Assembly: GCA_047628755.1 (NCBI GenBank)
Contig: JBLHVV010000058.1
Coordinates: forward strand, 1-18,858
DNA from: Bermanella sp047628755
Lineage (GTDB): Bacteria > Pseudomonadota > Gammaproteobacteria > Pseudomonadales > Oceanobacteraceae
Direction: 5' to 3'
DNA length: 18,858 nt
Below the pieces are notes generated by a model, which saw only the letters and a list, made by a program, of their open reading frames with translations, made no database searches and was not told where the DNA came from. This document shows positions 1 to 7,870 of this stretch, in pieces (the stretch's first letter is position 1; each line of letters opens with the position of its first letter). The position numbers were made by a program, and so were the translations under genes.

Positions 1-30
1 CTTGGGGGTGACGACCTGCTTTCCCTTTGC

Positions 31-669
31 CTAAAAGCGATAAGCCGTTTTAGTCATTACTTTAGACATTTCAGTCATTATTTTTTTAATCGGTGCAGGA
101 AGTTCAACACCACCTGATTCTTTGGCTACTTCTGCATGCCTTTGCTCATCTTCAAACATCGTATTTAAGATGGCTCTGCTCTTAAGATCGTTTTTAGGTA
201 ATTCTGTAAAGTGGCTTTCTAAATGCGTGCATACTTGATCTTCAGTGGCTGCCACAAACCCTAGGCTCCATTTATCACCTAATGCCCCTGCCAGTGCGCC
301 AATGCTATAAGACATACCATAAAATAAAGGGTTCAAAAGACTTGTTCGGCCATTTAGCTGATGTATACGTTGCTCACACCAAACCAAGTGATCAATTTCT
401 TCTTCAGCGGCTTCTTCCATTGCTTCACGAATACCTGGTAGACGTGCAGTAAGGGATTGCCCTTGATACAAGGCTTGAGCGCAGACTTCTCCCGTGTGAT
501 TAATCCTCATCAGTCCGGCAGCATGTTCTTTTTCAGAATCGTCTAGGGGAAGTTCTTCAACAGAGATGGCAGGAGACAGCCTATGGGCGCTTGCTGCTTT
601 AGTCACTAGTGTTTTTAAGCTGTTATCAATGTGAGATATAAAATAGTCCAGCGGAGTTAATGAGCGCAT
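31..669 (-). CDS. coq7: Coq7-type 3-demethoxyubiquinol 3-hydroxylase
   Basis: Di-iron monooxygenase of ubiquinone biosynthesis that hydroxylates the benzoquinone ring (2-polyprenyl-3-methyl-6-methoxy-1,4-benzoquinone to the 5-hydroxy product) at the inner membrane. The 212-residue protein has the usual full length for the proteobacterial family. The two-repeat ferritin-like layout is visible: E61 in the NHTGE motif, E91-x-x-H94, E143 in the ATEDQV motif and E175-x-x-H178 supply all six expected iron ligands. The helix with GMSYSIGALAGALG (118-131) matches the hydrophobic membrane-docking surface of the family. The start ATG at 667-669 gives the familiar N-terminus ending in a D-x-x-I-x-x-x-D-x-x-L pattern. 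It lies 88 bp downstream of the hybrid kinase in the same direction, with an AT-rich gap containing an imperfect inverted repeat, so it probably has its own promoter. No functional link to the kinase is evident. Confidence 0.95.
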   Translation of the reverse strand: MRSLTPLDYFISHIDNSLKTLVTKAASAHRLSPAISVEELPLDDSEKEHAAGLMRINHTGEVCAQALYQGQSLTARLPGIREAMEEAAEEEIDHLVWCEQRIHQLNGRTSLLNPLFYGMSYSIGALAGALGDKWSLGFVAATEDQVCTHLESHFTELPKNDLKSRAILNTMFEDEQRHAEVAKESGGVELPAPIKKIMTEMSKVMTKTAYRF

Positions 670-724
670 ATCAGAGTATCCATATTATTTGCATATATTT
701 TACTCGTAATATTAAATAGTTGCA

Positions 725-773
725 TGCAATGAATGCATATTTAAATCAAATTATTTGTCATGCATGCATTGCA
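725..773. repeat. Imperfect inverted repeat at the 3' end of the hybrid kinase gene
   Basis: Left arm TGCAATG-a-ATGCAT (725-738) pairs with ATGCAT-g-CATTGCA (760-773): 13 base pairs with one A/G mismatch around a 21-base AT-rich loop. The right arm overlaps the kinase stop codon (758-760). On the minus strand no strong U-run follows, so it is not a textbook terminator. It may mark the end of the kinase transcript or a binding site ahead of coq7; the role is unknown. Confidence 0.5.
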
Positions 774-3037
774 ATGTGCTTGATCAAAACTGCTTGTAAT
801 GCTCTAGCAGTGACCGGTTTTGCTATAACCTGATGTATACCAGTATCAATTACAGAATGATTTTGGCTGGTAATACCAGAGCCAGTTAGCATAATCTTTA
901 TTATATTTTGATTGATTTCAGGGTCATTTTTAATTTTAGACGCAAGCTGAAAGCCATCCATTATTGGCATGTCCTGATCAATTATTATCACGTCGTATGG
1001 GCTGTCAGTATTATTATGATTTCTTAATAATGCGAGGGCCTCTTTACCATTGTAAGTTGTGTCTGCATGGGCGCCCCAGCTTTGAGTATATTGCTGGATT
1101 ACAGACCTGAATGTTCGGTTGTCATCAACGATTAAAATCGAAAGTCCATTTAAGGTATTTGGTAAGGCTTTAGGTTGCGTGTTTTTGCTGGGGCTTGCAG
1201 CCATAGAAAATCGTATACTAGTACCTATATTGGCATTACTCTCGATATAAAAATCTTCTTGTAGTGCCTCTATAATACTTTTACTAAGAAATAATCCAAA
1301 ATCAATATTTTCAATGTCCATTGTGGGATTTTCAGTGGGGTTATGATTGGCTAAAACTTGCTTTAAAGTATCTTTAGAAATGCCTTGGCCAGAATCTCTA
1401 ATCGTAAATAAAAGTTTATCCTGATAAGCCGTGTTTACCCAGTAAGCTCTAATTTCAATTTCACCATTTTTTGTATGTGTCAGAGCATTTAATAGTAGGT
1501 TGTCTATGACTGTATTAAGACGCTCTTCATCACATATGACTTTTGCAGGTATTTTAGAGTGGATATTGAGAATAATTTCCACATGGTTTTGCTCAGCTAA
1601 GGGTATATGTGCATCGATTATTTTCTCAATTACCGATATAAGATCGAACTCCTGTAAATCAAGTTGAAGTTTTCCAGTTTGTATTTTCCCAGTGTCACTT
1701 ACTCGGTTAATTAAACGCAGTAAATCATTCCCTGATTGTTCGATAGTTGAGAGGTAATTACGCTGTTGCTGACTTAAAGGCGTGTCTTTTAGTAATTCAC
1801 TCATACCTAGAACACCATTCATTGGTGTTCGAAAACTATGACTCAACTTAGCTAAAAATGTAGACTGGTTTTTTTTCTCAACAAAACTTTCATTTGAAAT
1901 TCTTTGTTGAAAATAAGGAGCTACAATACTTAAACTTGCAAATGTTATGGTCAGTACCATGCCATAAATTTCCAGCATATTAAGAGGAGGTATAATGATA
2001 TTAGGATCAATAATATATAATAATTGCCAGCTATTACTAATAAAAAACAGTAGACAAGCAATAAGCATTGCTTTGCTTGTTTTTAACGCATTGTAGCTAG
2101 CAAATAGAATGGGGATTAAACTAGCAGCAAGTAAGCTTGAATATGAAACAGTACTTAATAAAATAGTTAAAAGAACTAATATAAGAGCTGTAAAAAAATT
2201 CTTATTAGATAATAAGTTCTGTCGATATTCGTTAGAATCAAAACTGCAAAAAGCCAACATACAAGCCACTAGCCATGGACTTATTGTATTGAACATAATC
2301 ATCCACTCTGGTTTGAATTGAGAGGGTGAGTGGCTCATAATATACAGCGCTGCAACCGTCGACATAATAATAATTAAATAATGTCGAATATGATTATGAG
2401 ATTGAATAATCAATAAGTGTAAAATTATAATAAAGAATGTGGTAGAAACAGATGCACCAATTAACTGTTGATAAAAAATCAAGTCATCAGTGTAATGATT
2501 CATATCTTGCAGTTTTGCGTCAAGTTTAGTGGTGGCAGGTGCTTTTATTCTTAGGTATATAAAAATGTCAGACGAACTCTCAAACGCTAATATCAATGAA
2601 GAATGTGCCGCCAGTACTGAGTTATTTTTCACTTGATTAAGGTAAGACCATTCACCATTAGTTTTTGAGTATGCCGCTTCAATTATAATGTTTTTAGGTG
2701 CCAGTGATAGAGCAAGCTGTAATGTACTTTTAAAAGGATTAATAACTCGCATTCTAAGCCAGTAAACTTGATTGCTTTCTAGAACCGCTCCATGATTCAA
2801 TTGAGTAAAGTTGCTATCTGAGCGTGCTTGTAGTTGGCCTAAACTTAGCTCTTGATAACTGGCCTTGAGCCATTGGATACTATCACTTAACTGAATCTTA
2901 AAAGGTCCGGACGCTAATATAATCGCACTTGGGCCATTTATATCGGTGTTAACAGGGGTGTCGTCAAGCGGTATGCTTGCAAAGCAATTGCTGCACAACA
3001 GGTAGATCAAGAATGTAGATGCAAAAAGACGCAACAT
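758..3037 (-). CDS. RetS-like hybrid sensor histidine kinase / response regulator
   Basis: Membrane hybrid kinase of 759 residues. In order: signal peptide (1-20), periplasmic 7TMR-DISMED2-like domain (about 40-185, with the YWLRMRVINPF motif), seven hydrophobic segments (about 192-376, 7TMR-DISM type), HisKA (about 390-455), HATPase (about 500-612) and one receiver (631-755). The receiver is complete: D638/D639, acceptor D687, T718, K740. The kinase core is not. The H-box reads SH-S-FRTP, with H400 followed by Ser instead of the usual Glu/Asp. The N-box (N513, N517) and G1 (DSGQGI) look normal, but the G2 loop is reduced to FGLFL with a Phe in place of a Gly. The gene follows purD in the same direction, behind a terminator, where Pseudomonas carries retS; RetS has two receivers, this protein has one. 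Coding sequence is visibly more AT-rich than its neighbours. The ligand and the phosphorelay partner cannot be told from sequence. Confidence 0.85.
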   Translation of the reverse strand: MLRLFASTFLIYLLCSNCFASIPLDDTPVNTDINGPSAIILASGPFKIQLSDSIQWLKASYQELSLGQLQARSDSNFTQLNHGAVLESNQVYWLRMRVINPFKSTLQLALSLAPKNIIIEAAYSKTNGEWSYLNQVKNNSVLAAHSSLILAFESSSDIFIYLRIKAPATTKLDAKLQDMNHYTDDLIFYQQLIGASVSTTFFIIILHLLIIQSHNHIRHYLIIIMSTVAALYIMSHSPSQFKPEWMIMFNTISPWLVACMLAFCSFDSNEYRQNLLSNKNFFTALILVLLTILLSTVSYSSLLAASLIPILFASYNALKTSKAMLIACLLFFISNSWQLLYIIDPNIIIPPLNMLEIYGMVLTITFASLSIVAPYFQQRISNESFVEKKNQSTFLAKLSHSFRTPMNGVLGMSELLKDTPLSQQQRNYLSTIEQSGNDLLRLINRVSDTGKIQTGKLQLDLQEFDLISVIEKIIDAHIPLAEQNHVEIILNIHSKIPAKVICDEERLNTVIDNLLLNALTHTKNGEIEIRAYWVNTAYQDKLLFTIRDSGQGISKDTLKQVLANHNPTENPTMDIENIDFGLFLSKSIIEALQEDFYIESNANIGTSIRFSMAASPSKNTQPKALPNTLNGLSILIVDDNRTFRSVIQQYTQSWGAHADTTYNGKEALALLRNHNNTDSPYDVIIIDQDMPIMDGFQLASKIKNDPEINQNIIKIMLTGSGITSQNHSVIDTGIHQVIAKPVTARALQAVLIKHIAMHA

Positions 3038-3130
3038 AAAGAATTCTAATTAACTCAGGATAATGGTAACTAGGGTAATAGTATCGTCATGAATAGTAAA
3101 GAAAGCGAAAAACGAAGGTAATTTGAAAAT

Positions 3131-3160
3131 AAATCAGCCCATAGTATAGTGAGCTGATTT
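3131..3160 (-). terminator. Likely Rho-independent terminator of purD
   Basis: An 8-bp stem AAATCAGC (3131-3138) / GCTGATTT (3153-3160) with a 14-base loop lies 29 bp beyond the purD stop codon. On the minus strand the stem is followed by ATTTTC and preceded by an A-run, so the helix can extend past a mismatch. On the plus strand it is followed by a run of Ts, but no plus-strand gene precedes it, so purD is the sensible client. Confidence 0.65.
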
Positions 3161-3188
3161 TTTTCAACAGTGTGCTTCGAAAAACTAT

Positions 3189-4484
3189 TTACGCTTTACC
3201 TTGCTCACGAGCAATGGCGCGGTAGGCAATGTCAGTTCGATAGAAGCTATCTTTCCATTTTATTTTGGTTGTTAAATCGTAAGCACTTTTTTGTGCCTCG
3301 GTTACGGTATTACCCAATGCTGTGGCACACAATACACGACCGCCATTGGTGGTCACTTCGCCAGCTGCATTTAACTTAGTGCCCGCATGGAATATTTTTT
3401 CGTGGTCAGCTTGAGTTTCGGGTAAGGTAATTACATCACCTTTATTATAAGACTCAGGATAACCACCTGCAGCTACCACAACACCAATAGCAGCACGAGA
3501 ATCCCAGCTAGCTGTTTTATCCGCTAGGCCACCTTTTTCACAAGCAGCTAGACAAAGGTCCACTAAATCAGATTGCATGCGCATCATAATTGGCTGTGTT
3601 TCAGGATCACCAAAACGGCAGTTATATTCGATAACTTTAGGCGTGCCATCAGCATCAATCATCAATCCAGCGTATAGGAAGCCGGTGTAATCATTACCTT
3701 CAGCTTTCATTCCTTCAACAGTGGGAATAATAACTTCTTTCATAACACGGTCATGAATTTCTTGAGTCACAACAGGAGCGGGAGAATAGGCACCCATACC
3801 ACCAGTGTTTGGACCAGTATCGCCGTTACCAACACGTTTATGATCTTGGCTAGTGGCCATTGGCAAAATGTTATCGCCATCTACCATTACAATAAAACTG
3901 GCTTCTTCACCAGCTAAAAACTCTTCAATAACCACACGACAACCGGCTTCACCAAATGCGTTACCAGAAAGCATGTCTGTAACAGCATCTTCAGCTTGCT
4001 TGAGTGTTTCAGCTACAATGACACCTTTACCTGCTGCAAGGCCATCGGCCTTAACAACAATGGGTGCGCCCATCTTTTTAAGGTAAGCAAGAGCCGGTTC
4101 AACTTCAGTGAAGTTCTGGTAATCACCGCTAGGAATTTTGTGACGAGCAAGAAAGTCTTTAGTAAATGCTTTAGAGCCTTCTAACTGTGCAGCGCCTTTT
4201 GAAGGACCAAATGCTTTTAAGCCTTTAGCTTCAAAAAAGTTAACAACACCCTCAACCAACGGAGCTTCAGGCCCAACAATAGTTAATTCACAATTGTTAT
4301 CTTTAGCAAACGCTGACAGCTTTTCAAAGTCTAAAGGATCGATATCAACATTTTTTAGTTTGTTTTCAATGGCGGTGCCAGCGTTACCAGGGGCAACAAA
4401 TACAGTTTCAACAGAAGGATTTTGTGCCGCCTTCCAAGCAAGGGCGTGTTCACGACCGCCTCCGCCGATTACTAATACATTCAT
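3189..4484 (-). CDS. purD: Phosphoribosylamine-glycine ligase (GAR synthetase)
   Basis: Cytoplasmic ATP-grasp enzyme of de novo purine synthesis that joins glycine to phosphoribosylamine to give GAR. The 431-residue length equals the usual bacterial monofunctional form. The start MNVLVIGGGGREHALAW (1-17) is the classic N-terminal domain signature. The ATP-grasp part contains KADGLAAGKGV (146-156), the HKRVGNGDTGPNTGGMGAYSP region (216-236, the family signature) and NCRFGDPETQ (289-298) with metal-binding residues. The ATG at 4482-4484 is preceded by an AAAAAGGAAAA ribosome-binding stretch. It lies 142 bp downstream of purH in the same direction, but two strong hairpins stand between them, so it may rely on partial read-through or on its own promoter. 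A terminator follows it. Confidence 0.97.
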   Translation of the reverse strand: MNVLVIGGGGREHALAWKAAQNPSVETVFVAPGNAGTAIENKLKNVDIDPLDFEKLSAFAKDNNCELTIVGPEAPLVEGVVNFFEAKGLKAFGPSKGAAQLEGSKAFTKDFLARHKIPSGDYQNFTEVEPALAYLKKMGAPIVVKADGLAAGKGVIVAETLKQAEDAVTDMLSGNAFGEAGCRVVIEEFLAGEEASFIVMVDGDNILPMATSQDHKRVGNGDTGPNTGGMGAYSPAPVVTQEIHDRVMKEVIIPTVEGMKAEGNDYTGFLYAGLMIDADGTPKVIEYNCRFGDPETQPIMMRMQSDLVDLCLAACEKGGLADKTASWDSRAAIGVVVAAGGYPESYNKGDVITLPETQADHEKIFHAGTKLNAAGEVTTNGGRVLCATALGNTVTEAQKSAYDLTTKIKWKDSFYRTDIAYRAIAREQGKA

Positions 4485-4542
4485 GTGTTTTCCTTTTTAA
4501 CCCTTCTACTTTTAAGACAGAAGTTTAACGTTTAAAACCAGT

Positions 4543-4569
4543 AAAGCCGCAAACATAATTTGCGGCTTT
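4543..4569 (-). terminator. Hairpin upstream of purD (second of two in the purH-purD gap)
   Basis: Perfect 11-bp stem AAAGCCGCAAA (4543-4553) / TTTGCGGCTTT (4559-4569) with a 5-base loop. On the minus strand it is followed by TTT then ACTGGTTTT, a modest U-tract. It sits 58 bp ahead of the purD start and could be a second terminator for purH or a structured purD leader. Confidence 0.6.
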
Positions 4570-4592
4570 GAATTCTTTAAAAAAACTTCAAC

Positions 4593-4624
4593 AAAGCGAG
4601 AGGGCTAAGCAGCCCTCTCGCTTT
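4593..4624 (-). terminator. Rho-independent terminator of purH
   Basis: Perfect 14-bp stem AAAGCGAGAGGGCT (4593-4606) / AGCCCTCTCGCTTT (4611-4624) with a 4-base loop, starting two bases beyond the purH stop codon. On the minus strand the stem ends in a U-run, and a run of seven Us follows about ten bases later. It is the strongest hairpin in the window. Confidence 0.8.
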
Positions 4625-4626
4625 TA

Positions 4627-6222
4627 TCAATGGCGGAAGTGGCGCATACCTGTGAACACCATAGCCATGCCTGCTTCATCGGCAGCGGCAATAACTTCGT
4701 CATCTCGAATACTGCCACCCGGTTGAATCACCGCTGCAATACCCGCTTTAGCTGCGTTATCTAGGCCGTCACGAAATGGGAAGAATGCATCACTTGCCAT
4801 TACAGACCCTTGAACTTCAAGGCCAGCATGTTCGGCTTTAATCGCGGCGATGCGAGCAGAATTGACACGACTCATTTGACCAGCGCCTACACCTACCGTT
4901 TGACGATTTTTTGCATAAACAATAGCGTTTGATTTAACGTATTTAGCCACTTTCCATGCAAAGATTAGATCATGCATTTCTTTTTCTGTGGGTTTGCGTT
5001 TAGTTACCACAGTTAAGTCGTCTGCTGTGATCATACCGTTGTCACGGCCTTGGACTAATAAACCACCATTTACTCGTTTAAAGTCGAATGCGTCTAGGCG
5101 TTCTGGAGCCCATTCACCTGTTTCTAAAACACGAACGTTTTTCTTAGCAGCTAATACTAATTTTGCATCGGCGCTGATTGAAGGCGCAATGATTACTTCT
5201 ACAAATTGACGCTCTGCGATTGAAGCCGCTGTTTCCCCATCAAGTTCGCGGTTAAACGCGATGATGCCGCCAAATGCTGATTCTGTATCAGTAGCAAAGG
5301 CTAGGTCATAAGCCTCTTTGATACCGTTTGTTGAAACGGCAACACCGCAAGGGTTGGCGTGTTTAACAATTACGCATGCAGGTTTAACAAAAGATTTTAC
5401 ACATTCTAAAGCGGCATCTGTGTCAGCCACATTGTTGAACGATAATTCTTTCCCCTGAATCTGAACAGCGGTAGAAATAGACGCTTCTTTTGATGTGGCT
5501 TCTTTATAGAATGCGGCTTTTTGATGAGGGTTTTCGCCGTAACGCATGTCTTGTGCTTTGATGAATTGAGTATTGAAGGTGCGTGGAAAAACACCCATGT
5601 CATCTGTGCTTAATTCTTCAGCTTGTTGATTGATACGACCAAGGTAGTTAGCAATCATGCCATCGTAAGCCGCTGTATGTTCGAATGCTTTTAATGCTAA
5701 ATCAAACCGTAGCTTATAAGTTAGGCCATTATTTTGGTCTAGTTCATTAAGTACTGCCGAATAGTCAGATGCGTTAACAACGATACCAACATGGGCATTG
5801 TTTTTAGCGGCTGAACGGACCATGGTTGGCCCACCTATATCAATATTTTCGATAGCGTCTGGCAGAGTACAATTTGGATTGGCAGTGGTAGCTTCAAACG
5901 GGTAAAGGTTTACTACCACTAAATCGATTGGGTTGATGCCATGTTCAGACATTACTGCGTCGTCCTGTCCACGACGGCCTAATACACCACCGTGAATTTT
6001 AGGGTGTAGGGTTTTAACGCGACCATCCATCATTTCAGGAAAGCCAGTGTAATCAGATACTTCAACGGCGCTTACGCCATTGTCACATAGCAGTTTGTAA
6101 GTGCCACCGGTGGACAGTATTTCTACGTCTTTGGCTGCTAATGCTTTTGCGAATTCAACAATGCCTGATTTATCAGAAACACTGATTAGGGCGCGACGTA
6201 CGGGTGTGATTGCAGATGCCAT
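4627..6222 (-). CDS. purH: Bifunctional AICAR transformylase / IMP cyclohydrolase
   Basis: Carries out the last two steps of IMP synthesis: formylation of AICAR with 10-formyl-THF, then ring closure. The 531-residue protein is full length. The N-terminal MGS-like cyclohydrolase domain (about 8-200) shows ALISVSDKSG (11-20), the STGGT loop (37-41) and FPEMMDGRVKTLHPKIHGG (61-79). The transformylase domain follows, with MRYGENPHQ (226-234) and catalytic K287-H288 in the KHANPCGVA motif. The ATG at 6220-6222 gives the usual N-terminal spacing. It follows fis by 82 bp in the same direction, with a hairpin between them, and precedes purD. I saw no match to the enterobacterial PurR operator upstream. 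Confidence 0.97.
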   Translation of the reverse strand: MASAITPVRRALISVSDKSGIVEFAKALAAKDVEILSTGGTYKLLCDNGVSAVEVSDYTGFPEMMDGRVKTLHPKIHGGVLGRRGQDDAVMSEHGINPIDLVVVNLYPFEATTANPNCTLPDAIENIDIGGPTMVRSAAKNNAHVGIVVNASDYSAVLNELDQNNGLTYKLRFDLALKAFEHTAAYDGMIANYLGRINQQAEELSTDDMGVFPRTFNTQFIKAQDMRYGENPHQKAAFYKEATSKEASISTAVQIQGKELSFNNVADTDAALECVKSFVKPACVIVKHANPCGVAVSTNGIKEAYDLAFATDTESAFGGIIAFNRELDGETAASIAERQFVEVIIAPSISADAKLVLAAKKNVRVLETGEWAPERLDAFDFKRVNGGLLVQGRDNGMITADDLTVVTKRKPTEKEMHDLIFAWKVAKYVKSNAIVYAKNRQTVGVGAGQMSRVNSARIAAIKAEHAGLEVQGSVMASDAFFPFRDGLDNAAKAGIAAVIQPGGSIRDDEVIAAADEAGMAMVFTGMRHFRH

Positions 6223-6261
6223 AATTTGATCAATTAGTCAGTTTTGATGATTGTAAACGCA

Positions 6262-6285
6262 AAGACGCTGCAAAAGCAGCGTCTT
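6262..6285 (-). terminator. Hairpin between fis and purH
   Basis: Perfect 10-bp stem AAGACGCTGC (6262-6271) / GCAGCGTCTT (6276-6285) with a 4-base loop, 19 bp beyond the fis stop. On the minus strand it is followed by TGCGTTT, a poor U-tract. It could terminate or attenuate dusB-fis transcription, or stabilise the fis mRNA end while letting some transcription reach purH. Confidence 0.6.
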
Positions 6286-6304
6286 GAGAATGTGTCGATT
6301 AAGA

Positions 6305-6604
6305 CTAAAGCATTCCGTATTGCTTAAGTTTTTTACGCAATGTTCCGCGGTTTAAACCTAACAGCACAGAGGCTTTTGTTTGATTATCTTTAGTGTAACG
6401 CATAACTACTTCTAGTAATGGCGCTTCAACTTCAGACAATACTAAGTCGTAAACTTCGGTAACGGGTTGGCCGTCCAACTGTGCGAAATAGCTTTCTAAA
6501 GCCTTCTCAACACTGTCTCGTAAAGTTTGGGTGTTATCTGCAGGTAACATTACGTTTTCTGCTGGATTTTGATCTGTTGCCACATTTGATTCGTGGGTAC
6601 TCAT
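6305..6604 (-). CDS. fis: DNA-binding protein Fis
   Basis: Small homodimeric nucleoid-associated protein that bends DNA and regulates growth-rate-linked promoters. At 99 residues it matches the 98-residue E. coli protein. The C-terminal half is strongly conserved: EAPLLEVVMRYTKDNQTKAS (60-79) leads into the helix-turn-helix LLGLNRGTLRKKLKQYGML (81-99). The N-terminal 25 residues are divergent, as usual for Fis from outside the enterics. The start codon overlaps the dusB stop by 4 bp (ATGA), so translation is probably coupled. This dusB-fis pairing is the classic arrangement. The ATG at 6602-6604 is the only start that keeps the whole conserved region and the overlap. Confidence 0.96.
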   Translation of the reverse strand: MSTHESNVATDQNPAENVMLPADNTQTLRDSVEKALESYFAQLDGQPVTEVYDLVLSEVEAPLLEVVMRYTKDNQTKASVLLGLNRGTLRKKLKQYGML

Positions 6605-7587
6605 GCCGCTGTTTCCTTGCCCAATGATTGAGTAAAAAAAGTGTGTATTAAAGTTATCTGTTCTTCAGGCGTTTCCAGCTGGTTAAACTGACGACGGACA
6701 TTTCTGTCATTGTCGTGTGCCTGAAGATACCAACCCACATGTTTGCGCGCTATGCGCACACCCATAAATTCGCCGTAAAATTCATAAAGCGCTGACATAT
6801 GGTCAAGCAATATAAGTTTCACTTCTAATAATTTAGGGGCCTCAAGTGTTTGGCCTGTTTTTAAAAAGTGTTGAATTTCTCGGAATATCCATGGCCGGCC
6901 TTGGGCTGCTCGCCCTAGCATTACGCCGTCCGCTTGCGTGTATTCTAATACCTGCTTGGCTTTTAAAGGTGTTGTGATATCACCGTTGGCCAGCACAGGA
7001 ATAGATACCTGCTGTTTAATCGTTTTAATGGTGTCGTATTCCACATCACCTTTATAACCACAGCTTCGAGTCCTTCCATGAACAGCTAAAGCAGCAATGC
7101 CTGCTTGCTCAGCCATTAATGCAATTTTAGGTGCATTTTTATGGTCTGGAGCCCAACCTGTGCGCATTTTTAAGGTAACGGGCACATCTACTGATGATAC
7201 AACAGCCTGCAATATTTCTTTTACCAGCGCTTCATCTTTCATAAGCGCGCTGCCAGCCGCCTTATTGCATACTTTTTTAGCTGGGCACCCCATGTTAATA
7301 TCAACAATTTGAGCACCATGCTTAACCGCCATAATGGCTGCATTCGCCATCATATGTGGATCTCCACCGGCAATCTGTACCGATATTGGACCCACTTCCC
7401 CTTGATGATCTAGTCGAGTTTGTGATTTACGAGTGTTCCATAAATTCACGTCACTGGTGACCATTTCACTAACAACCAATCCGGCCCCTAGTCTTCGACA
7501 TAATTGCCTAAACGGGCGGTCGGTGACACCTGCCATTGGAGCTAGCACCACGGGTGTATCAATTTGGTACTGGCCAATTAGGAACAT
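6601..7587 (-). CDS. dusB: tRNA-dihydrouridine synthase B
   Basis: FMN enzyme that reduces a specific uridine in the D-loop of tRNA to dihydrouridine. I place the start at the ATG at 7585-7587, giving 328 residues beginning MFLIGQYQIDTPVVLAPMAG, which fits the 321-residue E. coli protein. The frame is open further upstream to an ATG at 7731, but those 48 extra residues do not resemble the family. TIM-barrel motifs are present: APMAGVTDRPFR (16-27), the catalytic-cysteine motif NMGCPAKKVC (C101), LKMRTGW, VHGRTR, ANGDI and GVMLGRAAQGRPWIF. The gene overlaps fis by 4 bp and is preceded by a 283-bp untranslated gap, longer than other gaps in this gene string, which probably holds the dusB-fis promoter. 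No strong Shine-Dalgarno is visible at the chosen start. Confidence 0.93.
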   Translation of the reverse strand: MFLIGQYQIDTPVVLAPMAGVTDRPFRQLCRRLGAGLVVSEMVTSDVNLWNTRKSQTRLDHQGEVGPISVQIAGGDPHMMANAAIMAVKHGAQIVDINMGCPAKKVCNKAAGSALMKDEALVKEILQAVVSSVDVPVTLKMRTGWAPDHKNAPKIALMAEQAGIAALAVHGRTRSCGYKGDVEYDTIKTIKQQVSIPVLANGDITTPLKAKQVLEYTQADGVMLGRAAQGRPWIFREIQHFLKTGQTLEAPKLLEVKLILLDHMSALYEFYGEFMGVRIARKHVGWYLQAHDNDRNVRRQFNQLETPEEQITLIHTFFTQSLGKETAA

Positions 7588-7870
7588 ATACGTCAAGTTG
7601 GTTGTTTTTTGCTCTAGCAAGGGGCGGGTATGATACTCGAGAACGAGTGGCGGCGAAAGTCTTGACAGGGCAACAATTGATCTATTTTGTTGTTTATTTT
7701 TCCAACAAAAATAAAAATTGAGTGTCAACATCTCTGTTGGATATTTTACGTCATTAATTTGATTTTTTTAGTCAACAGATTGTGAATTTTTGAGTTATTT
7801 AGCAGGGCACCTAACAAGGCGGTACTAATACGTCGATACTCTTTTATAAAAGAAATATAGCAGATCTCGT
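7588..7870 (-). promoter_or_regulatory. 283-bp non-coding leader/promoter region of dusB-fis
   Basis: No credible gene was found in this AT-rich gap. It holds a 12-bp perfect palindrome CTTTTATAAAAG (7841-7852), a small inverted repeat CAACA/TGTTG (7726-7739), and on the minus strand a consensus -35 hexamer TTGACA (7723-7728) without a convincing -10 at 16-18 bp. Since fis is normally under strong growth-rate control from a promoter ahead of dusB, this is the likely control region. The exact promoter cannot be assigned. Confidence 0.4.

Noticed and set aside
6223..6304. Possible PurR operator ahead of purH
   Set aside because: The GCGTTTAC-like bases are the flank of a hairpin and do not match the palindromic PurR consensus.
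7662..7684. Plus-strand TTGACA suggesting a promoter
   Set aside because: The hexamer at the correct distance (TTTTGT) is not a credible -10 and there is no plus-strand gene downstream.
7588..7731. 48-residue N-terminal extension of dusB from an ATG at 7731
   Set aside because: The extra residues do not resemble the Dus family; the ATG at 7585-7587 gives the normal N-terminus and length.
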